Positions 6,538-13,602 of a DNA stretch of 43,079 nucleotides are shown here, in pieces; position 1 is the stretch's first letter, and each line of letters begins with the position of its first letter. The position numbers were made by a program, and so were the translations under genes. The notes under the pieces were generated by a model. The model was not told the origin of the DNA. It saw only the letters and a list, made by a program, of their open reading frames with translations, and did no database searches. Source of the stretch: an uncultured Bacilli bacterium (lineage in GTDB: Bacteria > Bacillota_I > Bacilli_A > RF39 > UBA660); NCBI GenBank assembly GCA_934096175.1, contig CAKOLG010000011.1, forward strand, positions 1 to 43,079, in the 5' to 3' direction.

Positions 6538-7428
6538 TTGGCTTTACCTTGTTATAACTTAAACCTTAATCTTTATCGTGTATTCTATACCGTTGCTAAA
6601 ACAAAAAGCTTTTCTGAAAGCTCAAGAACCTTACATATTTCTCAACCAGCTATCTCTAAGCATATTCAAAATTTGGAATATGAATTAAATACTTTACTAT
6701 TTTTTAGAACCAATCGTGGTATTGAATTGACACCAGAAGCTAAAGCTTTACTTATTTATGTTGAAAAAGCTTGGAATTTCCTAATGTTAGGTGAAAAGCA
6801 ACTTCAAGAAAGCAAAGAACTTCTAAAAGGCAAAGTTTCTATTGGCGTTCCAACATTTATAAGCGTTTACTTTTTAAAAGATTACGTAAAAAAATTTATG
6901 CATGAGCATCCAAACATTGTAATAAAAATGGCTAACCATGATGATGAAATATTATTTAACCTTTTACGTCAACACACATTAGATTTATTAATAGTTCCAG
7001 CAAACAACAATATTCCAAAAGAATTAAAAACAATTCCTCTGACTAAAGAACAATATTGTTTTGCTTATTCCTCTGAAAAAATAGGATCTTTATCTATCTC
7101 ATCATTAGAAGAATTAACAGCCCATCCTTTAATCCTTCCTGTTAAAACTGCTTATTCCAGAAAAAAAATAGAAGAATTTTTAAACAATAAAGGCATTTCC
7201 GTTGATCCCATTATGGAATTAGAAAGTTCTGAAATGATTTTAAATTACATAACAGAAGGCTTAGGAATTGGTTATATTTTAAAAAATATAGCTATTAAAA
7301 ATCCTAATCTAACAATAATTCCTTTTCAAGAAGATTTACCAACAGAAACAATCACGCTTGTATATAATGAAAATACATTAACAAATTCATCTAAGGAATT
7401 TATCAATTTATTAACATCAGAAAAATAA
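6538..7428 (+). CDS. LysR-family transcriptional regulator
   Basis: The protein has 296 residues and starts at TTG 6538, seven bases after a strong AAAGGGGG site; no ATG lies in a better place. The N-terminal winged helix-turn-helix (about residues 10-67) has the LysR hallmark SESSRTLHISQPAISKHI and then LxxLLFxRxxRGIELT. A linker helix and the LysR substrate-binding domain (about 93-296) follow, including GIGYIL near the end. The effector is unknown. It is co-directional with, and 22 bases upstream of, the radical SAM gene and has its own consensus promoter. LysR genes usually sit next to and divergent from their targets, so this same-strand arrangement is slightly unusual. Confidence 0.9.
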   Translation: MALPCYNLNLNLYRVFYTVAKTKSFSESSRTLHISQPAISKHIQNLEYELNTLLFFRTNRGIELTPEAKALLIYVEKAWNFLMLGEKQLQESKELLKGKVSIGVPTFISVYFLKDYVKKFMHEHPNIVIKMANHDDEILFNLLRQHTLDLLIVPANNNIPKELKTIPLTKEQYCFAYSSEKIGSLSISSLEELTAHPLILPVKTAYSRKKIEEFLNNKGISVDPIMELESSEMILNYITEGLGIGYILKNIAIKNPNLTIIPFQEDLPTETITLVYNENTLTNSSKEFINLLTSEK

Positions 7429-7450
7429 TTATAGAAATAAGGTGAATAAA

Positions 7451-8560
7451 ATGACTGATAACTCTGTCATTGAAATGCATGATACATGGCTCGTAATAAA
7501 TTCAATTATAGGTTGTACAAACGGCTGTAAATATTGCTTTTTACAAGCTAAAAACCAAAACATTAGTAAACCTCAAATTAAAGTATCAGAAAAAGAAGCA
7601 GTAAACCAATTATTAAATTATAAATATTATGAACCTAATATTCCTGTATGTTTACTACCCAATACAGACCCCTTTTTAAATGAAATTAATATAAAATACC
7701 TTCAAAACCTATTAAAATTATTATCTGATTATAAAATAACAAACCCAATTACAATAATTACGAAATGTTTAATCCCTGATTACTTTATATCATATTTACA
7801 AAAACTAAAAAAAGATAATTTAAAAATAATAATATATTTAAGTTTTTCTGGTTTATCAAAAGAATTAGAACCTAATATAAATGATCAAAATATTAAAAAT
7901 AACTTTCAAAAACTATCACAAGCTAATATCCCCATAATTCATTATTTTCGTCCATTTATTCCTCAAAACTCTAATCCTGAAAAAATAACTGAAATTCTCA
8001 ATTTTGTAAACAAATATACTGATATTTCAGTAATAACAGGTTTAAAAATAAAACAAGATTTTGTTGATAAAATAAACTTTTGGGATTATATTTCCACAAA
8101 CAAAACTCAATGTATAAATTCCTCCGGCATTTGGCCTCGAGAAGCATATGATTTTTTCTATAAAAATTATCATCACTCTCAAAAAATTTATCAAATAAAT
8201 AGTTGTGCCTTAGCAGCTAAACTCAACTTACCAAACGAAAGTTTTTATAATACAAAAGAATGTCTAAATTACAACCATTGTTCAGATCACCAAAGAAAAA
8301 AATGTTTACTTGCTAAAAAAACAAATGAACCAGTAGAAACAAAATTAATAGCTTTACTAAAAAAGATAAATAAATATAATCCTAATTTAGTTATAATCAA
8401 AAAAGACAACTCCCTTGTTTTAAAAAATATCGACTTAACAACAGGTGATGTTTCTTACTTAACTTTTATGTTAGGTTATAAAATAACCATAGCTGCCAAA
8501 TTAATTGATGATAATTACTTTAATTCATCATATACGAACGCCGAATCAATAATAATTTAA
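7451..8560 (+). CDS. Radical SAM protein with a C-terminal four-cysteine patch
   Basis: The protein has 369 residues from ATG 7451; the GTG at 7442 is within the ribosome-binding site. The radical SAM cluster motif is CTNGCKYC (C22, C26, C29). A partial TIM-barrel pattern follows, with the strands PVCLLPNTDPF, ITIITKCL, LKIIIYLSFSG and IIHYFRPFIP. Four more cysteines, C252, C271, C277 and C285, lie in the C-terminal third and could bind an auxiliary Fe-S cluster. I cannot assign a reaction. The early part recalls the spore-photoproduct-lyase-like radical SAM group, but without its full N-terminal domain. It lies in a run with a MazG-like gene and a Nudix gene, suggesting nucleotide or cofactor chemistry. 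Its clusters could be supplied by the SUF operon 1.3 kb downstream. Confidence 0.8.
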   Translation: MTDNSVIEMHDTWLVINSIIGCTNGCKYCFLQAKNQNISKPQIKVSEKEAVNQLLNYKYYEPNIPVCLLPNTDPFLNEINIKYLQNLLKLLSDYKITNPITIITKCLIPDYFISYLQKLKKDNLKIIIYLSFSGLSKELEPNINDQNIKNNFQKLSQANIPIIHYFRPFIPQNSNPEKITEILNFVNKYTDISVITGLKIKQDFVDKINFWDYISTNKTQCINSSGIWPREAYDFFYKNYHHSQKIYQINSCALAAKLNLPNESFYNTKECLNYNHCSDHQRKKCLLAKKTNEPVETKLIALLKKINKYNPNLVIIKKDNSLVLKNIDLTTGDVSYLTFMLGYKITIAAKLIDDNYFNSSYTNAESIII

Positions 8561-8576
8561 GTCAGGAGAGTTAACA

Positions 8577-9131
8577 ATGAATGAATTCATTAACTTTATA
8601 CAAAATAACTATAATCAAGCTTTAACTTTAAAAGAAAAATTTTGTCAACTCGAGAAGAAAAAATGGGATAGCTTAACTGTCACGCTGGAATTAATGGTCC
8701 AATTAGGCCATACTTTCAACGTTTTAAACAAAAATATATTAATAAACGAAAATGGTCGTTCAATTAATGATTTAGGCGATGAATTAAGTGATATGTTACT
8801 TCAATTGTCTTACCTTTCATTTCTTGAAAATATTAACTTAACAAATCTTGAAAAATATAATGAATATGATTACAACAATTTAAATGGTTTACCAATTCTT
8901 CTTGGTCAGCTAACTGAAGCCTTACTTGAAGACAAAGAATATCGCTTTACTAAAAAAAGAGTCGGTTTTGCAAGTACGAAAGACTTTATAAAAGATCGTA
9001 TTATAAAAATGTTTTTAATCATTTTTCATTTCGCCTCAAAAAACAATATAAATATTAATAATTCATTTAATAACATGGTTGTTGATGCAACAAAATTTAT
9101 AGAAAGCAAAGTAAGTAATGGAAACAATTGA
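8577..9131 (+). CDS. MazG-like all-alpha nucleotide pyrophosphohydrolase (probable)
   Basis: The protein has 184 residues and is helical. Its central segment GDELSDMLLQLSYL contains ExxD (E69, D72), as in the second metal-binding helix of the MazG/dUTPase-like all-alpha NTP pyrophosphatases. The first helix LELMVQLGH supplies E38 but not a full ExxE, so the motif is partly degenerate. Family members hydrolyse (d)NTPs, often abnormal ones, to monophosphates. The ribosome-binding site is CAGGAG, and the gap to the radical SAM gene is 16 bases. The 3' end overlaps the Nudix gene by 14 bases, so the two are probably translationally coupled and work together. Substrate is unknown, and the family call is moderate. 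Confidence 0.6.
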   Translation: MNEFINFIQNNYNQALTLKEKFCQLEKKKWDSLTVTLELMVQLGHTFNVLNKNILINENGRSINDLGDELSDMLLQLSYLSFLENINLTNLEKYNEYDYNNLNGLPILLGQLTEALLEDKEYRFTKKRVGFASTKDFIKDRIIKMFLIIFHFASKNNININNSFNNMVVDATKFIESKVSNGNN

Positions 9132-9747
9132 TATTTTTGATCAAAATCATAACTATCTTGGTACTTGCGATAAAAAAAGAGCTCATGAAAAGGGCTTGTG
9201 GCATCAAGTATTTAGTTGCTTATTTATAAATAGCCAAAAAAACACGGTTTATTTTCAATATAAAAATAATACACATAATGAATTATCTACCTTAAATAAA
9301 GTAGATATATCAGTTGGTGGACATTTACAAGCTGGCGAGACAATTGCAGATGGCGTCCGCGAAATCAAAGAAGAATCATCTTTAGTAGTAAATTATAACG
9401 ATTTAATAAATGTTGGTTTAAGAATAATAAATAAAAAAATAAAAGAAAATTTTATAATAAAAGAATTTGCTTATTTACATATATATGATAACGAATTTGA
9501 GTTAGAAAAATTAAAAAGTATAGATGATGAAGTTTTATATTTTATAGAATTTGACATTAATAAAATTATTGATTTTCTAAACGGTAAAAAGGAATATATT
9601 TATGGAAAAACTCCTACTGGTTTGCAAAAATTTACTAAAGAATCTTTTATTTATGAATATTGCAAAGATGATAAACTTTATCTAAACTATTTATTGCTTG
9701 CTCAAAAAATCATTAATGGAGATAAAAATGTTAAGTGGAATATCTAA
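9118..9747 (+). CDS. Nudix hydrolase (IDI/YfcD-like)
   Basis: The protein has 209 residues. A Nudix-like box runs from G68: GHLQAGE, then REIKEE (R81-E86), preceded by ISVGG. The spacing between the two halves is one residue shorter than the textbook GX5EX7REUXEE, a form I recall from IDI-like/YfcD-like Nudix proteins that contain GHLxAGET. The upstream GLWHQVFSCLFI also fits that subgroup. It would cleave a nucleoside diphosphate-X compound. The start overlaps the MazG-like gene by 14 bases. Two phosphohydrolases coupled to a radical SAM enzyme suggest clean-up or processing of a modified nucleotide. A role in isoprenoid metabolism (IDI) is less likely, since no such genes are nearby. Confidence 0.82.
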   Translation: METIDIFDQNHNYLGTCDKKRAHEKGLWHQVFSCLFINSQKNTVYFQYKNNTHNELSTLNKVDISVGGHLQAGETIADGVREIKEESSLVVNYNDLINVGLRIINKKIKENFIIKEFAYLHIYDNEFELEKLKSIDDEVLYFIEFDINKIIDFLNGKKEYIYGKTPTGLQKFTKESFIYEYCKDDKLYLNYLLLAQKIINGDKNVKWNI

Positions 9748-9764
9748 TAATATTCTTCTTTTTT
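9738..9764 (+). terminator. Terminator after the Nudix gene
   Basis: GAATAT / ATATTC with a six-base loop, followed by a T-rich tract. The stem is short and AT-rich, so it may be weak. Confidence 0.55.
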
Positions 9765-9776
9765 TTGCTTATTAAA

Positions 9777-9805
9777 TAGACTTATAACATAAAAAATGCT
9801 AAAAT
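9777..9805 (+). promoter_or_regulatory. Promoter of the suf operon
   Basis: TAGACT (9777-9782), 17 bases and TAAAAT (9800-9805). It overlaps an in-frame ATG at 9796, which is therefore not the sufC start. Confidence 0.5.
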
Positions 9806-9822
9806 ACTTGCAGGTGATAAGA

Positions 9823-10557
9823 ATGTTAGAAATATCAAATTTACAAGTAATAACAAAAGACAATCAAAAAGAAATTTTAAATAATTTTAATTTAAAAATT
9901 AATAATGGCGAAACTCATGCTTTAATGGGTCCTAATGGAGTAGGTAAAAGTACTATATGTCGCACCTTACTTAAAGATCCAAATTATGAAATAGTATCTG
10001 GAACCATCCTTTATAATGATAATGATATAACTAAACTTACAACAACTGAAATTAGTCGTTTAGGTATAATGATGATAAGCCAAAGTCCTATAGCAATTGA
10101 AGGAGTTACAAATGCTGAAATGCTAAGAATTGCTTTATCAGAAAAAAATAATGAACACATAGATATCTTTAAATTTTCTAAACAAGCTAAAGAAATATGC
10201 CAAAAAATTGCTTTACCAGAAGAATTCCTTCATCGTGACATTAACAGTGGAATGAGTGGCGGCGAACGCAAGAAAAATGAGCTTTTACACATTTGGATGC
10301 TTAAACCATCATTCTTAATTTTAGATGAAATAGACTCTGGTTTAGATGTAGATGCTTTAAAAATAGTTGCTAGTTCAATAAAAGAATATCAACAAGAAAC
10401 AAATTGTTCTATTCTTTTAATCACTCACAACCCTAAACTTTTAGAAATTCTAAAACCAGACTACATTCACATTTTGAAAAATAAACAAATTGTTAAAACA
10501 GGTGACTATAATTTAGCAAAAGAAATTGAAAAAAATGGCTTTCATAGCATTATTTAA
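9823..10557 (+). CDS. sufC: SufC, Fe-S assembly ATPase
   Basis: The protein has 244 residues from ATG 9823, behind CAGGTGATAAGA. This is an ABC-type ATPase of the SUF pathway: Walker A GPNGVGKST (36-44), Q-loop MISQSP, signature SGGER (145-149), Walker B FLILDE (164-169) with DSGLDVDAL, and the H-loop in ITHNP. The DEIDSGLDVDALK run and the KKNE after the signature are typical of SufC rather than of transporters. SufC dimerises on a SufB/SufD scaffold and drives its conformational change during cluster assembly in the cytoplasm. It is first in an operon with a short SufD-like gene, sufS and sufU. No sufB is present. Confidence 0.93.
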   Translation: MLEISNLQVITKDNQKEILNNFNLKINNGETHALMGPNGVGKSTICRTLLKDPNYEIVSGTILYNDNDITKLTTTEISRLGIMMISQSPIAIEGVTNAEMLRIALSEKNNEHIDIFKFSKQAKEICQKIALPEEFLHRDINSGMSGGERKKNELLHIWMLKPSFLILDEIDSGLDVDALKIVASSIKEYQQETNCSILLITHNPKLLEILKPDYIHILKNKQIVKTGDYNLAKEIEKNGFHSII

Positions 10558-10586
10558 GACAAATGAAATAGGAATGAGTAAATAAA

Positions 10587-11282
10587 ATGAATAAAATAAT
10601 AATAGATAAAGAAAATAATATAGAAATAAAAGATAACATTGCTGAAATTCTTATTGCTGTACCAAAGTTAACTATAGAAATAATCGGCCGAGTTCTTATA
10701 AATGAAATAACAGAATTAACAACCGAAAATATAGAATTAACATTAAATATTCATGAAAACAGTTCGTTAATATATAACCGTTTTATTAAACATAATAATA
10801 TGAATAACCATATCATAATTAACCAAAATAATGACAGTAAAGCAATTATAAATTATTCATTTATTGCTTTAGACAAATGTGAATTAACAATTGATAGCAT
10901 TATAACAGGAGATAATAATGAAACTGAAATAAATGTTAGAAGTGTCACAGAACAAAAAGGTCAAGTTAAAATAACTTCGACTGCCGATGTAAAAAAATTA
11001 GTTAAAAACAATAATCTTTTAGAAAACATAAAAGTATTATTACTAAACAATGAAGAAAGCATAATTATTCCAAACTTACTTGTCTCATCAAATGAAGTCG
11101 CTGTAAACCATGCTGCTACTTTAAGCAACATTGATAAAAACTATTTATTTTATTTAAATAGTAAAGGCATTGATAACGAAGGAGCAATAAGATTAATTAA
11201 AAATGGCTATCTTTTGAACAATTTAGATATAAAAAATGAACAAATAGAAAAAATAAAAAATATAATTGATGGAGGTGAATAA
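10587..11282 (+). CDS. Short SufD/SufB-family scaffold protein
   Basis: The protein has 231 residues, about half the usual 400-450 of SufD. The N-terminal two thirds is a run of short beta strands matching the parallel beta-helix core. The end has the recognisable SufD/B segment: AVNHAATLSNID (His175), then FYLNSKGI and AIRLIKNGYL. The N-terminal helical domain of classical SufD is missing. Position between sufC and sufS supports the call. In known systems SufB and SufD form a heterodimer that binds SufC2 and builds the cluster; with no SufB here, this protein may homodimerise as the only scaffold. It lacks an obvious cysteine cluster (only C98), so how it would hold Fe-S is unclear. Confidence 0.75.
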   Translation: MNKIIIDKENNIEIKDNIAEILIAVPKLTIEIIGRVLINEITELTTENIELTLNIHENSSLIYNRFIKHNNMNNHIIINQNNDSKAIINYSFIALDKCELTIDSIITGDNNETEINVRSVTEQKGQVKITSTADVKKLVKNNNLLENIKVLLLNNEESIIIPNLLVSSNEVAVNHAATLSNIDKNYLFYLNSKGIDNEGAIRLIKNGYLLNNLDIKNEQIEKIKNIIDGGE

Positions 11283-11286
11283 CCAA

Positions 11287-12483
11287 ATGAATCGTGAAGA
11301 TTTTCCGATGTTTAATAGTAATTACATTTATTTAGATAATGGTGCAACAACTTGGAAACCCAAATGTGTAATTGACAAAATAAATGATTATTACACAAAA
11401 TATACCGCTAATGCTCATCGTGGCGATTACGATATTTCACTTAAAGTAGATATGGAATACGAACAAGCAAGAGATATAATAAAAGAGTTTATAAACGCTA
11501 AAAGTCGCCAAGAAATAATCTTTACAAATGGAACAACAGATTCACTTAATATAATTGCTAATGGTTTTTTTAAACACAATCTAGAACCAGGTGATGAAAT
11601 AATAATCACTGAAAGCGAGCATGCCTCAAATGTTTTACCTTGGTTCCGTTTAGCAAAAACAAATGGAGTAGTTGTTAAACATATTCCTTTAGATGATGAT
11701 CATTATGTAACACTAAACAATTTAAAAAAAATTGTAACTCCAAATACCAAAGTAATTAGCTTAGCAATGATTACTAACGTAATAGGCGACATTAGACCGA
11801 CAAAAGAAATATGCCAATTTGCTCATGAGAACAATATTTTTGTCGTAGTTGACGGTGCTCAAAGCGTTCCTCACATAAAAACTGATGTTCAAGACTTAGA
11901 TTGTGACTTCTTAGCTTTTTCTGGACATAAAATGTGTGGCCCAACTGGCATAGGAGTGCTATATGGTAAATATGAATTACTATCAACTGTTGAACCACAA
12001 AATCTTGGTGGGGGCATGAACGAATCATTCGATAATATAGATGAAGTATATTTAAAAGAGCTACCAACTAAACTAGAAGCTGGTACCCCAAATATCGAAG
12101 GCGCTATTGGACTTGGCGCGGCCGCCGAATATTTACAAAAAATAGGAATGGACAACATCAGCAATTATGAACAAAAACTACGCGCATACCTCCTACAAAA
12201 ATTAAAAGAAATTCCCCATGTAATGATTATTAATGAAGAAAGCGATAGTGGCATTATTTCATTTAATATTGATGGAATTTTCGCACAAGACGTCGCAGTG
12301 TACTTAAATAAACATCACATTTGCGTAAGAGCAGGTAATCATTGTGCTAAGATTTTGAAAAATGAAGTTGGCGTAAAAAATACAGTTAGAATAAGCATTT
12401 ACTTCTACAACACATACGAAGAATTAGATAAAATTGCTGACTTACTAAAAGACAAAAATAAAATTATAGACGAAATGCTTTAA
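11287..12483 (+). CDS. sufS: SufS cysteine desulfurase
   Basis: The protein has 398 residues from ATG 11287. The perfect GGAGGTGAAT site at 11271-11280, inside the end of the sufD-like gene, decides this start over the ATG at 11269. It is a class V aminotransferase-fold, PLP-dependent enzyme: LDNGATTWKP at the N terminus, H112 in ESEHASN, D189 in VVDGAQS, PLP-binding K215 in FSGHKMCGPTG, and catalytic persulfide C353 in RAGNHCAKIL. It removes sulfur from cysteine and passes it on, in Gram-positives to SufU. The adjacent sufU with zinc ligands intact supports that route. Length and motifs are complete. Confidence 0.95.
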   Translation: MNREDFPMFNSNYIYLDNGATTWKPKCVIDKINDYYTKYTANAHRGDYDISLKVDMEYEQARDIIKEFINAKSRQEIIFTNGTTDSLNIIANGFFKHNLEPGDEIIITESEHASNVLPWFRLAKTNGVVVKHIPLDDDHYVTLNNLKKIVTPNTKVISLAMITNVIGDIRPTKEICQFAHENNIFVVVDGAQSVPHIKTDVQDLDCDFLAFSGHKMCGPTGIGVLYGKYELLSTVEPQNLGGGMNESFDNIDEVYLKELPTKLEAGTPNIEGAIGLGAAAEYLQKIGMDNISNYEQKLRAYLLQKLKEIPHVMIINEESDSGIISFNIDGIFAQDVAVYLNKHHICVRAGNHCAKILKNEVGVKNTVRISIYFYNTYEELDKIADLLKDKNKIIDEML

Positions 12484-12498
12484 TAGGAAGTGATAAAA

Positions 12499-12933
12499 AT
12501 GTTAGACCCAGAAACAAAAAAAGCTTTAATAATGGAACATTACTTAAATCCTTTACACAAACAAAAAATAACAGATGAAAGATATATCAAAGTAAATTCA
12601 AATAGCGCAACATGCATTGATAATATTGATTTATATGTTTTATTTGAAGATAATAAAATAAAAGATTTATATTTTGACGGTGAAGCATGTGCAATCAGCA
12701 CATCAGCGACTTCAATAATGATTAAATTACTTCTAAACAAAAGTATTCCTGAAGTAAAAGAATTAATAAAAAATTATAACAATATGATTGAAGAAAAAGA
12801 GTATAATCCTGATATTTTAGATGAAGCAATTTGCTATGATGAAATATATAAGCAACAAAATCGTAAAGGATGTGCAACAATTCCTTGGAAAGGCATTGAA
12901 AAAGCAATAAATTTATATGAAAGTAAGAATTAA
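12499..12933 (+). CDS. sufU: SufU, zinc-dependent sulfurtransferase of the SUF pathway
   Basis: The protein has 144 residues from ATG 12499; the GTG at 12490 lies in the ribosome-binding site. The IscU-fold residues of B. subtilis SufU are present: C39 and D41 in SATCIDNIDLY, C64 in FDGEACAIS and C125 in RKGCATIPW. In SufU these bind zinc and accept the persulfide from SufS rather than serving as a cluster scaffold. The extra insertion between the second and third Cys is that of SufU rather than IscU. It is the last gene of the operon, 15 bases after sufS, and the stop codon lies in the terminator hairpin. Confidence 0.93.
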   Translation: MLDPETKKALIMEHYLNPLHKQKITDERYIKVNSNSATCIDNIDLYVLFEDNKIKDLYFDGEACAISTSATSIMIKLLLNKSIPEVKELIKNYNNMIEEKEYNPDILDEAICYDEIYKQQNRKGCATIPWKGIEKAINLYESKN

Positions 12934-12947
12934 TTCTTACTTTTTTT
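12921..12947 (+). terminator. Terminator of the suf operon
   Basis: Perfect palindrome AAGTAAGAATTAATTCTTAC plus TT, followed by T residues. It ends the operon without sufB. Confidence 0.88.
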
Positions 12948-12999
12948 GTATAAAAAATAACAATATTACTCAAAATAAAAAAGAAAGGAATGATTATAC

Positions 13000-13197
13000 A
13001 TGAAACAAGTACCAGATATAATTTCAACCAAAGATTTATCTTATTTAGAAGATATGTTTAATTGGCATTTTGTATTAGCCAAAAAAGCTTATACTTATAG
13101 TCAATGCGTTGAAAATGAAGAAATAGCTGAATTTTTAAAAGACACATATACAAAACACAAAAAAATATGTGACAAAATAATCAAAAAATTAAATTAA
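13000..13197 (+). CDS. Small CotF-like (spore coat-type) helical protein
   Basis: The protein has 65 residues, starting at ATG 13000 after AAAGAAAGGAATG. It contains STKDLSYLEDMFNWHFVLAKKAYTYS and ends with a Lys-rich helix, resembling the N-terminal half of CotF-family (ferritin-like, four-helix) spore coat proteins. The next gene, 13 bases downstream, matches the other half of the family, so the pair may form one helical bundle. CotF-like proteins also occur in bacteria not known to sporulate; the name does not prove sporulation. Confidence is moderate because the protein is short. Confidence 0.55.
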   Translation: MKQVPDIISTKDLSYLEDMFNWHFVLAKKAYTYSQCVENEEIAEFLKDTYTKHKKICDKIIKKLN

Positions 13198-13210
13198 GGA
13201 GGATTATATT

Positions 13211-13525
13211 ATGGAAAGTAAAGTATGTTGTAAAGAAACCGAAGTAGAATGTACAAAACTAATGAATGATCGTGACTATTTAACTGACATTTTAGCTAGC
13301 GAAAAAGCCATTACAGTTAATACAGCTACTGCTTTAACTGAAGCTAGTAACCAAAAATTACATGATGAAATATTAGAAATCTTCACCACAGTTGAACAAA
13401 TTCAAGCTGCTACATATGAATTAGCATGGAATAATGGATGGTACACTTTAGAAGAGTCACCCAAAACTAAAATAAAAGAAAAAGCAACTAGTCTTCAAAA
13501 AAAATTAGATGAGTTTTCCAAATAA
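13211..13525 (+). CDS. CotF-family spore coat-like protein
   Basis: The protein has 104 residues and a strong AAGGAGGATTATATT ribosome-binding site. Features are the Cys-rich start (VCCKETEVEC), NDRDYLTDILASEKAITVNTATA, the helix with EIFTTVEQIQAATYELAWNNGWY, and the terminal YTLEESP: the arrangement of the CotF/coat-protein family (DUF-type ferritin-like bundle), whose members often end in GWY...EA. It is co-transcribed with the 65-residue gene upstream. The role outside spores is unknown. No sporulation gene is seen elsewhere in the window. Confidence 0.7.
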   Translation: MESKVCCKETEVECTKLMNDRDYLTDILASEKAITVNTATALTEASNQKLHDEILEIFTTVEQIQAATYELAWNNGWYTLEESPKTKIKEKATSLQKKLDEFSK

Positions 13526-13528
13526 TAT

Positions 13529-13551
13529 AAATATGCCTAAGCATATTTTTT
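13529..13551 (+). terminator. Terminator of the CotF-like pair
   Basis: AAATATGC / GCATATTT with loop CTAA, ending in T residues. Confidence 0.85.
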
Positions 13552-13571
13552 CTTTATAAAAATCAAACTTA

Positions 13572-13580
13572 TGATATAAT
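13572..13580 (+). promoter_or_regulatory. Extended -10 promoter element
   Basis: TG-A-TATAAT lies 22 bases before the ATG at 13603. It excludes the upstream ATG at 13579, which overlaps it. Confidence 0.6.
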
Positions 13581-13602
13581 GTATAAGAATAGAAGGTATT
13601 TT

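Noticed and set aside
8577..9131. dUTPase assignment for the MazG-like gene.
   Set aside because: The ExxD helix fits the wider all-alpha pyrophosphohydrolase group, but the specific dUTPase motifs cannot be seen, so the broader name was kept.
11889..12164. Open frames on the minus strand within sufS.
   Set aside because: They are shadows of a complete, motif-bearing cysteine desulfurase gene.
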